Assembly (NCBI RefSeq): GCF_014284275.1
Contig: NZ_JACOFU010000009.1
Span: forward strand, 62,001-126,000
Reading direction: 5' to 3'
DNA: 64,000 nucleotides
Source: Affinundibacterium amnicola
GTDB taxonomy: Bacteria; Pseudomonadota; Gammaproteobacteria; Burkholderiales; Burkholderiaceae_D
Numbering within the stretch: position 1 is the stretch's first letter; each line of letters begins with the position of its first letter. The position numbers and the translations under genes are program-made. This document shows, in pieces, positions 6,320-14,375 of this stretch. Below the pieces are notes generated by a model that was given only the letters and a program-made list of their open reading frames with translations, did no database searches and had not been told where the DNA came from.

Positions 6320-9223
6320 TCAAGTGCTTGATCTCACGTTGTTACCTGACCATGCAGCTTGTGCCAGCGCCAATTGTTCAGCATCAAATTGTTGTTGCGC
6401 GTGCTGCCATTCTGATTGATGCGCCGTCGCCATCACTGGCATCACTTGCACCGCCGTGACTTTGTATTCAGGACAATTGGTCGCCCAATCCGAGTTATCG
6501 GTGGTAATCACATTTGCGCCAGATTCTGGGAAATGGAAAGTCGTGTACACCACACCCGGCTGCATGGTTTGCGTGACAAATGCGCGCAAGACCGTATCGC
6601 CAGCGCGGCTTTCGATTTTGACGAACGCATCATGTTGGATGCCACGTTCTTCTGCATCGTGTGGGTGAATGTGCAGACGATCTTCGTGATGCCATTGGCT
6701 GTTCTCTGTGCGACGCGTTTGTGCGCCCACGTTGTATTGCGACAGGATACGCCCGGTCGTTAATAGCAATGGAAATTTGCGCGTGACTTTTTCATCGGTG
6801 GCGACATACTGGGTAATGATGAAGCGGCCTTTGCCGCGCACAAATTTGTCAACGTGCATAATCGCGGTGCCCGTTTCGTCCGTGTTCTCATTGCATGGCC
6901 ATTGCACGCTGCCGTGACGATCAATTTTTTCATAACTAACTCCGCGGAAGCTCGGTGTCAGTGCAGCGATCTCGGCCATGATTTCGCTAGGATGTTGATA
7001 TTGCATAGGATAGCCGAGTGCATTCGCGAGCTTCATCGTCACTTCCCAATCCGCGTAACCAGCTTTCGGTGGCATCACTTTGCGAACGCGTGAAATACGT
7101 CGTTCAGCATTCGTGAAAGTACCGTCTTTTTCGAGGAAAGATGAACCTGGTAAAAACACGTGCGCGTACTTGGCGGTTTCATTTAAGAAAATGTCTTGCA
7201 CGACCAAGCATTCCATTGCCATTAACGCTGATGTCACGTGCTGCGTATTCGGATCAGATTGAACGATATCTTCACCTTCGCAGTACATGCCTTTGAATTC
7301 GCCAGCATGTGCAGCATCTAACATATTCGGTATGCGTAAGCCCGGCTCCGGGTTAAGTGTGACGCCCCATGCCGCTTCAAATTGCGAACGTACTGTGCTA
7401 TCAGAAATGTGACGATAGCCCGGCAATTCGTGCGGGAAAGAACCCATGTCGCAAGCGCCTTGCACATTGTTTTGACCGCGCAGTGGATTCACGCCAACGC
7501 CTTCACGCCCGACATTGCCTGTTGCCATCGCGAGGTTGGCGATGCCCATGACCATGGTTGAGCCTTGTGCATGTTCGGTCACGCCCAAACCGTAGTAAAT
7601 CGCTGCATTGCCGCCGGTTGCATACAAACGCGCGGCTGCGCGAATGGTTTCTGCGGGGACGCCAGTAATGGCTGCCATCGCTTCTGGCGAATTATCTGGA
7701 CGTGCGACAAATGCACTCCATTCGCGCCATGATTTATCGTCGCAGCGTTCTTGCACATATTCGTCGGCAACCAAGCCTTCGGTGACGATCACGTGCGCCA
7801 GTGCGCTGATGATCGCGACATTGGTGCCGGGTTTGAGTTGTAAATGATAATCCGCTTTGACATGCGGCCCATCGATCAGATCAATTTGACGTGGGTCGAT
7901 CACGATCAACTTGGCGCCTTGGCGTAGGCGTTTTTTCATGCGTGATGCAAACACCGGATGCGCATCACTCGGATTCGCGCCGATCACCATGATCACATCA
8001 GCGTGCTCGACCGACTTAAAGGTTTGCGTACCTGCTGAGGTACCAAAAGTTTGACCGAGGCCATAGCCAGTTGGGGAATGGCAAACGCGCGCGCAAGTAT
8101 CCACATTGTTATTACCGAACGCGGCACGGATCAGCTTTTGTACCAAGTAGGTTTCTTCATTGGTGCAACGTGATGAGGTAATACCACCGATGGCGTCTTT
8201 GCCATACTTAGCTTGAATGCGGCGGAATTCCGAAGCGGCATGGTTGATGGCTTCGTCCCAATTGACTTCACGCCACGCTTCGTGAATACTCTTGCGTATC
8301 ATGGGTTTGGTGACGCGATCTTTGTGTGTCGCATAACCCCAAGCAAAGCGACCTTTGATGCAGGAATGTCCCTCGTTGGCTTTGCCGTCTTTCCACGGCA
8401 CCATACGCACCACTTGGTTGCCTTTCATCTCCGCTTTAAAGCCGCAGCCCACACCGCAATACGCGCAAGTCGTGATCTTGCTGTGCTCAGCTTGACCCAA
8501 CATGATCACCGTCTTTTCTTGCAAAGTCGCGGTAGGGCAGGCTTCAACACACGCACCGCAACTCACACATTCCGATTCCATAAATGGCTGATCTTGGCCC
8601 GGTGAAACGCGTGCTTCAAAACCACGACCGCTAATCGTTAAGGCAAAGGTGCCCTGTGTTTCTTCACATGCGCGGACACAGCGATTACAGACGATGCATT
8701 TGGATGGGTCATAAGTGAAGTAAGGGTTCGACTCATCTTTTTTGTTATCGAGATGGTGTTTGCCACCATTTGTGACACCGTTGCCAGCTCCGACGCCGTA
8801 GCGTACTTCGCGCAAGCCTGTCACTCCAGCCATATCTTGCAATTCGCAATTGCCATTCGCAGAACAAGTTAAGCAATCGAGTGGGTGATCAGAAATGTAT
8901 AACTCCATCACGCCTTTGCGTAATTCTTGCAACTGTGGGCTTTGGGTTTTGACCTTCATGCCAGCTTCGGCAGGCGTGGTGCACGATGCCGGAAAACCTT
9001 TGCGACCTTCAATTTCCACCAAACATAAACGACATGAGCCAAAGGGTTCTAGGCTATCGGTGGCACAGAGTTTGGGAACTTGAATACCCGCATCGACGGC
9101 GGCGCGCATCAGCGATGTGCCCGCTGGTACGGTAATCATTTCACCGTCGATTTCTAGGCTGACGGTCTGGTCTGATTCGCGACGTGGCGTGCCGAAATCT
9201 TTGTCTTTTAAATGAGAAAGCAT
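6320..9223 (-). CDS. fdsA: NAD-dependent formate dehydrogenase alpha (Mo) subunit
   Basis: A 967-residue catalytic subunit of the cytosolic formate:NAD+ oxidoreductase. Order of domains: [2Fe-2S] ferredoxin domain (residues about 20-100, CRLCLVEIEGRKGFPASC); His-Cys [4Fe-4S] motif (HPLDCLTCSANGNC); two ferredoxin-type clusters (CIVCNRCVRAC and CVSCGACVEAC); Mo-proximal cluster (CAYCGVGCGF); and the molybdopterin domain. The active-site ligand is Cys in CARVCHSPTGYG, so this is not a selenoprotein. ATG 9223 has an aggag site and lies 9 bp after the fdsB stop. Length and cluster set match FdsA of Cupriavidus-type enzymes. Confidence 0.95.
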   Translation of the reverse strand: MLSHLKDKDFGTPRRESDQTVSLEIDGEMITVPAGTSLMRAAVDAGIQVPKLCATDSLEPFGSCRLCLVEIEGRKGFPASCTTPAEAGMKVKTQSPQLQELRKGVMELYISDHPLDCLTCSANGNCELQDMAGVTGLREVRYGVGAGNGVTNGGKHHLDNKKDESNPYFTYDPSKCIVCNRCVRACEETQGTFALTISGRGFEARVSPGQDQPFMESECVSCGACVEACPTATLQEKTVIMLGQAEHSKITTCAYCGVGCGFKAEMKGNQVVRMVPWKDGKANEGHSCIKGRFAWGYATHKDRVTKPMIRKSIHEAWREVNWDEAINHAASEFRRIQAKYGKDAIGGITSSRCTNEETYLVQKLIRAAFGNNNVDTCARVCHSPTGYGLGQTFGTSAGTQTFKSVEHADVIMVIGANPSDAHPVFASRMKKRLRQGAKLIVIDPRQIDLIDGPHVKADYHLQLKPGTNVAIISALAHVIVTEGLVADEYVQERCDDKSWREWSAFVARPDNSPEAMAAITGVPAETIRAAARLYATGGNAAIYYGLGVTEHAQGSTMVMGIANLAMATGNVGREGVGVNPLRGQNNVQGACDMGSFPHELPGYRHISDSTVRSQFEAAWGVTLNPEPGLRIPNMLDAAHAGEFKGMYCEGEDIVQSDPNTQHVTSALMAMECLVVQDIFLNETAKYAHVFLPGSSFLEKDGTFTNAERRISRVRKVMPPKAGYADWEVTMKLANALGYPMQYQHPSEIMAEIAALTPSFRGVSYEKIDRHGSVQWPCNENTDETGTAIMHVDKFVRGKGRFIITQYVATDEKVTRKFPLLLTTGRILSQYNVGAQTRRTENSQWHHEDRLHIHPHDAEERGIQHDAFVKIESRAGDTVLRAFVTQTMQPGVVYTTFHFPESGANVITTDNSDWATNCPEYKVTAVQVMPVMATAHQSEWQHAQQQFDAEQLALAQAAWSGNNVRSST

Positions 9224-9232
9224 GTTGTTCTC

Positions 9233-10813
9233 CTAGGCCTTGGTTTGATCCGACGCCGGATTTGCCGCAGCTAGACCAAAGTCTTGCGGATAATAGTTGA
9301 GTGCAGAGATCACCGGATTCGGTGTCATTCCACCGAGCGCGCACAGTGAGCCGTATTGCATGGTGTTGCACAAATCGCGTAAGAGTTTTTCTTGCGTAGG
9401 TTTGAGTGCAGAATTCGTATCAGCTTGCACCAAGCGTTCAATCACTTCGACACCGCGGGTAGAACCGATGCGGCATGGCGTGCATTTGCCACAAGATTCC
9501 AAGGCACAAAATTCCATCGCATAGCGTGCTAGTTTCGACATATCCGCCGAATCATCATGCACGACGATGCCGCCATGGCCCAAGGTCGCGCCGACCGCGG
9601 CATAGGCTTCGTAGTCAAAAGGCAGATCCCAATATTGCTCTGGCACATAACTACCTAAGGGGCCGCCCACTTGCACCGCTTTGATAGGACGGCCGCTGGC
9701 GCTGCCACCGCCAAAGTCGAACAAGAGTTCACGCAAAGTGACGCCGAAGGCTTTTTCTATCAAGCCACCAAAACGGATATTGCCAGTCAATTGGATAGGC
9801 AGTGTTCCAGTCGAACGACCGAGTCCAAAGTTTTTGTAGAACGCCGCACCGCGTTCGAGTATCAATGGCACCGACGCAAAACTAATCACATTATTGATAA
9901 CCGTCGGCGCGCCGAATAAACCTTGTAAGGCGGGAATAGGGGGCTTGGCGCGCACCACGCCACGCTTGCCTTCTATGCTTTCTAACATGGCGGTTTCTTC
10001 ACCGCATACATAAGAACCAGCGGCTTTGCGTACTTCCAGATGAAACGCGTAGTTCGAGCCAGCGATGTTATCGCCCAAGTAGCCTGCGGCTGTCGCTTGT
10101 TCAATCGCGCTTTGCATCACAGTCAATGCACGTGGATATTCGGAACGAATATAGATATAACCGCGTGTCGCCCCCGTCGCGATGGCGGCAATCGTCATGC
10201 CCTCGATCAGCATGTAAGGATCGCCTTCCATCGTCATGCGATCTGAGTATGTGCCGGAGTCACCTTCATCGGCATTGCAGACGATGTATTTTTGTGGCGC
10301 TGTCGCTGCGGCCACGGTCTTCCATTTGATTCCGGTTGGGAAAGCTGCACCACCACGTCCGCGTAAGCCAGAATCCAACACTTCTTGCACAATCTGCGTC
10401 GGAGTTAAATGTAGACAGCGGCGTAAGCCAGCATAACCTTGATGCGCCTCATAATCGCTTAAAGACAAGGGATCGGTCACGCCCATGCGGCTAAAGCACA
10501 AGCGTTCTTGTTTTTTGAGGTAGGGAATTTCCTCGGTCAAACCTAGCGATAAAGCATGGGTGCCGCCTTGCAAGAAATTCGCTGCAAACAGTGACGCCAC
10601 ATCTTCTATTTGCACTGGACCATAAGCAACACGACCTGCATCGGTTTGTACTTCAACCAGCGGCTCTAACCAAAATAAGCCGCGTGAGCCATTGCTAACT
10701 AAGTCGATAGAAATGCCGAGCTGCTGCGCTTGGGCGAGGATCGCTTCTGCGACTTCATCTGCACCTAAGGCGATGGCTGCGGTGTCTGCAGGCACATAAA
10801 TACGCACACTCAT
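9233..10813 (-). CDS. fdsB: NAD-dependent formate dehydrogenase beta (FMN/NAD) subunit
   Basis: A 526-residue diaphorase subunit that takes electrons from the alpha subunit and reduces NAD+ through FMN. It has an N-terminal thioredoxin-like region (1-110) and a NuoF-like domain with the glycine-rich NADH/FMN loop GLRGRGGAAFPTGIKW and VCNADEGDSGTYSDR. Near the C-terminus is the [4Fe-4S] motif ESCGKCTPCRIGSTRG. The start ATG shares a base with the fdsG stop (taatg), so the two are translationally coupled. Confidence 0.95.
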   Translation of the reverse strand: MSVRIYVPADTAAIALGADEVAEAILAQAQQLGISIDLVSNGSRGLFWLEPLVEVQTDAGRVAYGPVQIEDVASLFAANFLQGGTHALSLGLTEEIPYLKKQERLCFSRMGVTDPLSLSDYEAHQGYAGLRRCLHLTPTQIVQEVLDSGLRGRGGAAFPTGIKWKTVAAATAPQKYIVCNADEGDSGTYSDRMTMEGDPYMLIEGMTIAAIATGATRGYIYIRSEYPRALTVMQSAIEQATAAGYLGDNIAGSNYAFHLEVRKAAGSYVCGEETAMLESIEGKRGVVRAKPPIPALQGLFGAPTVINNVISFASVPLILERGAAFYKNFGLGRSTGTLPIQLTGNIRFGGLIEKAFGVTLRELLFDFGGGSASGRPIKAVQVGGPLGSYVPEQYWDLPFDYEAYAAVGATLGHGGIVVHDDSADMSKLARYAMEFCALESCGKCTPCRIGSTRGVEVIERLVQADTNSALKPTQEKLLRDLCNTMQYGSLCALGGMTPNPVISALNYYPQDFGLAAANPASDQTKA

Positions 10814-11316
10814 TATGTGTTCTCCTTCGCAGATTGTGCTAATGCCGCACTGCGAGTTTGCTCATCGTGATGGCGTTCAAGCAGTTGATCAAATCGTGAT
10901 GCATTCACTCGCGCATAGGGGCGTTCATTCACACTCATTGCAGGTGCTGTTGAACAGAGTCCTAAGCAATATACAGGTTCTAAAGTAATCGTACTGTTGC
11001 TGTTCGCATGTTGGCAGGCGTGCTGCCACAAAGCTTCTGCACCCATAGATTGACAAGCTTCCGCACGGCAAACTTGCACAATGGTCTTAGCCGGTTGCTC
11101 TTGACGAAAGTGGTGATAGAACGTGATCACGCCATGGACTTCTGCGCGCGACAAATTCAGCGCTTTGGCGATGATCGGTGTCGCGTCCGCTGGAATAAAA
11201 CCGAGCTGATCTTGAATCGCATGAAGAATCGGCAGCAAGCCGCCTTGATTAAACTGCTTAGACTGGTGTTCGAGAATCGCGCTATGCACTGTCTCTCGTT
11301 GATGGTCGCTTAACAT
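10813..11316 (-). CDS. fdsG: NAD-dependent formate dehydrogenase gamma subunit
   Basis: A 167-residue NuoE-like [2Fe-2S] subunit. Cluster cysteines are in VCRAEACQS and YCLGLCSTAPAMS; the helical N-terminal part contains LLPILHAIQDQLGFIP and LSRAEVHGVITFYHHFR. ATG 11316 was chosen because it gives the usual distance (about 26 residues) to LLPIL; the frame stays open to 11400 but that extension has no family support. A 15-codon ORF with a strong ribosome-binding site ends on this start codon, which may couple its translation. Confidence 0.92.
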   Translation of the reverse strand: MLSDHQRETVHSAILEHQSKQFNQGGLLPILHAIQDQLGFIPADATPIIAKALNLSRAEVHGVITFYHHFRQEQPAKTIVQVCRAEACQSMGAEALWQHACQHANSNSTITLEPVYCLGLCSTAPAMSVNERPYARVNASRFDQLLERHHDEQTRSAALAQSAKENT

Positions 11317-11357
11317 GGGCTGTCCGCATCTTGGTTGGGGAATTGAGAGAATGTCAT
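11310..11357 (-). CDS. Possible 15-aa leader peptide of the fds operon
   Basis: ATG 11357 has a near-ideal ribosome-binding site (gaaggagg, 5 bases before it) and encodes MTFSQFPNQDADSPC. Its taa stop overlaps the fdsG ATG (atgttaa). It lies in another frame from FdsG and does not resemble any family. By contrast, the fdsG ATG has only a weak gcgga upstream. The arrangement suggests that ribosomes load on the leader and re-initiate at fdsG; whether the peptide itself matters is unknown. Confidence 0.4.
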   Translation of the reverse strand: MTFSQFPNQDADSPC

Positions 11358-11467
11358 TGCATCCTCCTTCGTATTCCATCATTGTGATAGAAAAAGCCAC
11401 AATTTTCCAATTGAATTTGGATATAGGTGTTTCGTCCTTGATCTGCAGCGAAAAGTAGAGGCGTCAA

Positions 11468-11510
11468 TGTCCCCTTTCCCGCAAGCGGGACAGGGCTAGG
11501 GTAAGGGTAG
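11468..11510. repeat. Short palindromic repeat, cccgcaagcggg type
   Basis: tcccgc-aa-gcggga forms a tight hairpin flanked by cccctt and caggg, followed by gctagggtaagggtag. This is the widely dispersed proteobacterial repeat usually seen as ctcccgcaagcgggag with a ggtgagggtag tail. It has no coding content. Confidence 0.55.
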
Positions 11511-11567
11511 TTCAGATTGACGAAATGCATCTAAATGCTGCGTTCTGTATTGAAAGCGCATGCAGAC

Positions 11568-11640
11568 TTGTAGGGCGGGTGAAACCCGCGCTGCTTAGGT
11601 GCTCGAGGGGCTGGCGGCGCGGGCTTCACCCGCCCTACAA
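11568..11640. repeat. Palindromic repeat, gtagggcgggt..acccgccctac
   Basis: The 24-base arms at 11568-11591 and 11617-11640 are inverted copies, with a one-base shift (tgaaacccgcgc versus gcgcgggcttca), around a 25-base loop. It is a typical intergenic palindromic unit found in many proteobacteria and probably a non-autonomous mobile remnant. Confidence 0.7.
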
Positions 11641-11755
11641 TTTTATATCCTTAGCGTAATGGCAGTAAGGCCTAAGCAATGCACACAAATACCCAACATA
11701 GAGAGATTGAGTAACTCAGACCGTGTTCATCGTAATACCGGTCAAGGCATTCAAT

Positions 11756-11835
11756 GTCATTCCTGCGCAGGCAGGAATCCAGTGGCGTTCGTCACTCGAC
11801 CACAGACCCTGGGCTCCTGCCTACGCAGGAGCGAC
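11756..11835. repeat. Palindromic repeat, gtcattcctgcgcaggcaggaatccag type
   Basis: The left arm at 11756-11782 and the right arm at 11809-11835 (cctgggctcctgcctacgcaggagcgac) are an imperfect inverted pair, each with an inner cctgc/gcagg hairpin. This is the common gtcattcccgcgnnggcgggaatccag family of dispersed repeats in beta- and gammaproteobacteria. Confidence 0.75.
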
Positions 11836-11910
11836 ATTCATTTTTTACGATCAAATAGACTTATATAGATTTTGATGAATTCAAGGCGAGCGATGGCATC
11901 AGGGTTAGCC

Positions 11911-12690
11911 TCAACCCCCAAGCTTCTCATCAGAGCGCAAAGTCAGCACCCGCACACCATCTTTGGTCACTGCGACAGTATGTTCAAATTGCGCAGACAA
12001 TTTGCCATCGACCGTCACAACCGACCAGCCATCGTCCTCGGTATCGACCGCTGCCTTCCCTTGGTTAATCATGGGTTCGATGGTAAACACCATGCCTTCA
12101 CGCAGTGTCAATCCGGTGCGTGGCTTACCCCAATGCAGCACTTCTGGTGCTTCGTGCATTTCACGACCAATACCGTGACCACAATACTCGCGCACCACCG
12201 TGTAACCATGTTTGCGCGCATGGCTCTCAATCGCAAAGCCGATATCGCCTAAACGCGCACCAGGCCGCACAGTCTTGATGCCTTTCCATAAAGCTTCATA
12301 CGTCACTTGCACCAAACGCTTTGCCGCAGGCGCAACCTCACCGACCAAATACGTCTTACTGGAATCCGCAATAAAACCATGCTTCTCCAGCGTGATATCA
12401 AAATTCACGATATCGCCATTTTGCAAAATCTCAGTAGGCGAGGGCACACCATGGCAGACAACTTGATTGCGCGAAGAATTCAATGCATACGCATAGCCAT
12501 ATTGCCCCTTGCTCGCGGGACGCGCCTGTAAATCATGCGTGATGTAATGATCAACCAAATCATTCACTTGCATGGTCGACATCCCAATCAAATGACATTG
12601 ATCTAGGTGGGTGAACACTTGCGCTAACAATTTGCCCGCTTCTGCCATCAAGGCAATTTCATCGGCTTGTTTAATGATGGTACTACTCAT
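11911..12690 (-). CDS. map: Type I methionine aminopeptidase
   Basis: A 259-residue pita-bread metallopeptidase that removes N-terminal Met from new proteins. Metal ligands are visible in order: Asp in VNFDITLEK, Asp in IADSSKTY (usually DTSRTF-like; the D is kept), His in EYCGHGIGREMHEAP, Glu in MVFTIEPMIN and Glu in AQFEHTVAV. The substrate His is in VCHGVPSP. It overlaps the upstream ParD-like gene by 4 bp (atga), so the two are translated together. The context, away from rpsB/tsf, suggests an accessory rather than the housekeeping copy; that copy is not in the window. Confidence 0.93.
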   Translation of the reverse strand: MSSTIIKQADEIALMAEAGKLLAQVFTHLDQCHLIGMSTMQVNDLVDHYITHDLQARPASKGQYGYAYALNSSRNQVVCHGVPSPTEILQNGDIVNFDITLEKHGFIADSSKTYLVGEVAPAAKRLVQVTYEALWKGIKTVRPGARLGDIGFAIESHARKHGYTVVREYCGHGIGREMHEAPEVLHWGKPRTGLTLREGMVFTIEPMINQGKAAVDTEDDGWSVVTVDGKLSAQFEHTVAVTKDGVRVLTLRSDEKLGG

Positions 12691-12899
12691 GCGCTCGCCA
12701 CCCGCAAAGCCTGCGTCTCCACCCCCGCAGCCCGCATTTCTTCCGCCATGATTTGCTGAAAACTCAAGGTTGGATGCATCTCACACAGCATACCAATCTT
12801 GATCCAATACGCCGCTTGCGCATTAATCGAACGGCAAGAAACCGTACTCGCCTTACGCATTTGATCGTGCAGTTCCTCGTCAATATTGACTATGCCCAT
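12687..12899 (-). CDS. ParD-like family protein (DUF3423 type)
   Basis: A 70-residue protein, MGIVNIDEELHDQMRKAS. It has a beta strand then helices typical of ribbon-helix-helix ParD-like proteins (IDEELHDQMRKASTVSCRSINAQAAYWIKIG), with a C-terminal tail. The ATG has an aaggaaa site upstream. It overlaps the map start by 4 bp. No ParE-like toxin is adjacent; the partner gene is the aminopeptidase itself. It may be a DNA-binding autoregulator of the pair, but that is inference. Confidence 0.75.
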   Translation of the reverse strand: MGIVNIDEELHDQMRKASTVSCRSINAQAAYWIKIGMLCEMHPTLSFQQIMAEEMRAAGVETQALRVASA

Positions 12900-13157
12900 G
12901 AAATTTCCTTGATATGGTATGAATATGAATCGTATGTGAAGTATATATTCTGAGCGTAGTATTGTGCAAGCAAATATTGCCGATTTAGCTGCGCTGAATT
13001 ACGCCTATCGCAAAAAATGCGCACGCCTCTTTTGTCGATTCTGTTATACCGCGAAGTGAGTAGACATTATCAAGCTATGCAAAGCTGGATAAGGGCTTTT
13101 AGCAACTTGGAACTTTGTTGATCAAATTTTAAGGATGTGTTAACGTTGGTTTTTTTA

Positions 13158-13175
13158 CTTTAAAACAAGTTGGGC
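13158..13175 (+). other. attI-like insertion edge of a cassette cluster
   Basis: actttaaaacaagttgggc ends in GTTGGGC (13169-13175), a GTTRRRY integron core site, preceded by taaaacaa. As I recall it, the 3' edge of class 1 attI1 reads taaaacaaagttaggc, which is similar. The first cassette ORF starts 3 bases after the core site. No integrase gene is present upstream (12900-13157), so this could be an attI remnant or just the first core site. Confidence 0.4.
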
Positions 13176-13178
13176 GTC

Positions 13179-13574
13179 ATGAACGTAGTCGCATACAAAT
13201 CTGTCGGCCTAGTGAGCTTCGGTATCGGGCGAGCCGACTTAGTCAATCTGCTTGGAGCACCGGAGAGCGAAGAAAAGTCCCGAATCTGGGCTTTCGAATT
13301 ACGTTACCCGGCAGGTGTGTATCGGTTTGATTCAGTTGGCCAGTTGAAAGAAATCTCAGTTGATGTCCCTGTATTTGAAGTCGACGGCGAGAGCATCTTG
13401 TTTGAAAATCTTCGCACCTTCCTCGAACAGCGCGACAAAGAGATATTCGAACGTGTCGGGTTCTTGGTAAGCCCGAGGTTTGGTTTGGCGTTTGATCATT
13501 ACTTCCCGTCGTGGGTCACTGCTTTCCCACGAGAAGAGCTTCAGCTTTGGCGCTCAATTGGGAGCAAAAATTGA
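13179..13574 (+). CDS. Cassette 1 protein, unknown function
   Basis: A 131-residue protein, MNVVAYKSVGLVSFGIGRAD, starting 3 bases after the GTTGGGC core site, as integron cassette ORFs usually do. It appears soluble, with no signal peptide, membrane segment or metal motif. The stretches IGRADLVNLLGAPESEE and AGVYRFDSVGQLKEISVD recall small immunity-type or DUF cassette proteins, but I cannot assign a family. It is followed 7 bp downstream by the attC-like site of the same cassette. Confidence 0.7.
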   Translation: MNVVAYKSVGLVSFGIGRADLVNLLGAPESEEKSRIWAFELRYPAGVYRFDSVGQLKEISVDVPVFEVDGESILFENLRTFLEQRDKEIFERVGFLVSPRFGLAFDHYFPSWVTAFPREELQLWRSIGSKN

Positions 13575-13581
13575 CGCTGAC

Positions 13582-13671
13582 GCCCAACAGGACATTCGAA
13601 GGTGAAGCCGTGATATTGTTTCGTCTTCGAATTGGCTGCTTCGCGCGGCTCACCTCAACTTTGCGTTGTGT
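13582..13671 (+). repeat. attC-like recombination site 1
   Basis: It begins with R'' GCCCAAC (13582-13588) and ends with R' GTTGTGT (13665-13671), 90 bp in all. Inner arms aggtgaagccg (13600-13610) and cggctcacct (13646-13655) pair with one unpaired extra A, the extrahelical base typical of attC hairpins. R'' is the exact complement of the GTTGGGC core at the start of this same cassette, as expected if the cassette was once a circle. Confidence 0.72.
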
Positions 13672-13675
13672 GTCA

Positions 13676-14281
13676 ATGAAGATATTTCCACTGTTAGCCT
13701 TTTTTATCGTTACGTCGATAGTTCCAGCAACGACTTATGCCGCCAATGCTTGTTCTGCGGTGTCTTCGGTACTACCCTCGGTTAGTTCTGCGGATCTTGA
13801 CGGCTGCGTTTGTGATAGCAACCTCAGAAATCTTCATAGTAGCCTAGTTCCACCGTTCCGCATCGTAGCTGCTTGTAATCTTAAGTGGAGTTCAGGCAAG
13901 CCTATTAATTTAGCTACGCAACAAATTCACCTTCATCAATTTACAAATGGAGACTATCCATTAGGTACAATATTTGTATCAGGGGCCGCCACATTTAACG
14001 GTGTCCTTACGAATAATGAAATGGGAGCTGTTTCTGTGCGTCTCAACAAGTCATTAATGCGTAATTGGTCAGTACCTTTGTTTTACCAATTGAATGTGGA
14101 TGAGCTTCCAAAAAATGTCCTAATTCCAAAACATTTGGGCAATGTGAGTTGCTTAGAAGGGCGAGCATCGCTAACTGTGAAAGGTCTTCGGATTGTAATG
14201 GGCGAGAACGATGAAGCAGGAGTGTGGCCTTTAGAACACATTTTCCGTAAAGCTTCACTAGAGAAAATTTGCACGATTTGA
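13676..14281 (+). CDS. Cassette 2 protein, exported, unknown function
   Basis: A 201-residue protein with a clear signal peptide (MKIFPLLAFFIVTSIVPATTYA, cleavage about residue 22, ATTYA|ANA). The mature part has cysteines in NACSAVSS, LDGCVCDSN, VAACNLKW, VSCLEGR and EKICTI, which suggests disulfides in the periplasm. No family recognised. ATG 13676 lies 4 bases after the attC core; the frame is open further upstream but that part overlaps cassette 1 and attC 1. The C-terminus runs to 2 bases before the next attC-like site, typical of compact cassettes. Confidence 0.7.
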   Translation: MKIFPLLAFFIVTSIVPATTYAANACSAVSSVLPSVSSADLDGCVCDSNLRNLHSSLVPPFRIVAACNLKWSSGKPINLATQQIHLHQFTNGDYPLGTIFVSGAATFNGVLTNNEMGAVSVRLNKSLMRNWSVPLFYQLNVDELPKNVLIPKHLGNVSCLEGRASLTVKGLRIVMGENDEAGVWPLEHIFRKASLEKICTI

Positions 14282-14282
14282 C

Positions 14283-14372
14283 ACACGACATGACATTCGA
14301 AAATGACACGCGAATACGCGCTTTTCTAAAATCTATTGATCGGCGCACGCGCCTTTCAATTCGGCGTTGGGC
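14283..14372 (+). repeat. attC-like recombination site 2
   Basis: It begins with ACACGAC (14283-14289), one mismatch from the ACACAAC expected as partner of the GTTGTGT at the start of cassette 2, and ends with the full core GTTGGGC (14366-14372). Its length is 90 bp, like site 1. The inner arms (cgaaaatgacacgcg and cgcgcctttcaattcg) pair less well than in site 1, so confidence is lower, but both ends and the spacing fit. Confidence 0.6.
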
Positions 14373-14375
14373 ATC

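Larger units (their letters stand above)
11401..11910. other. 510-bp intergenic region with dispersed palindromic repeats
   Basis: The region upstream of the fds operon and downstream of the aminopeptidase gene. It contains three separate palindromic repeat units (listed individually) and no credible ORF. The fds promoter should lie near 11380-11470, but I see no convincing sigma-70 or sigma-54 motif there. Confidence 0.6.

Noticed and set aside
6320-9223. Selenocysteine in the formate dehydrogenase alpha subunit
   Set aside because: The active-site codon reads Cys within CARVCHS, with no internal TGA.
11464-11840. CRISPR array suggested by several palindromic units in a row
   Set aside because: The three units are unrelated to one another and irregularly spaced; they are common dispersed intergenic repeats.
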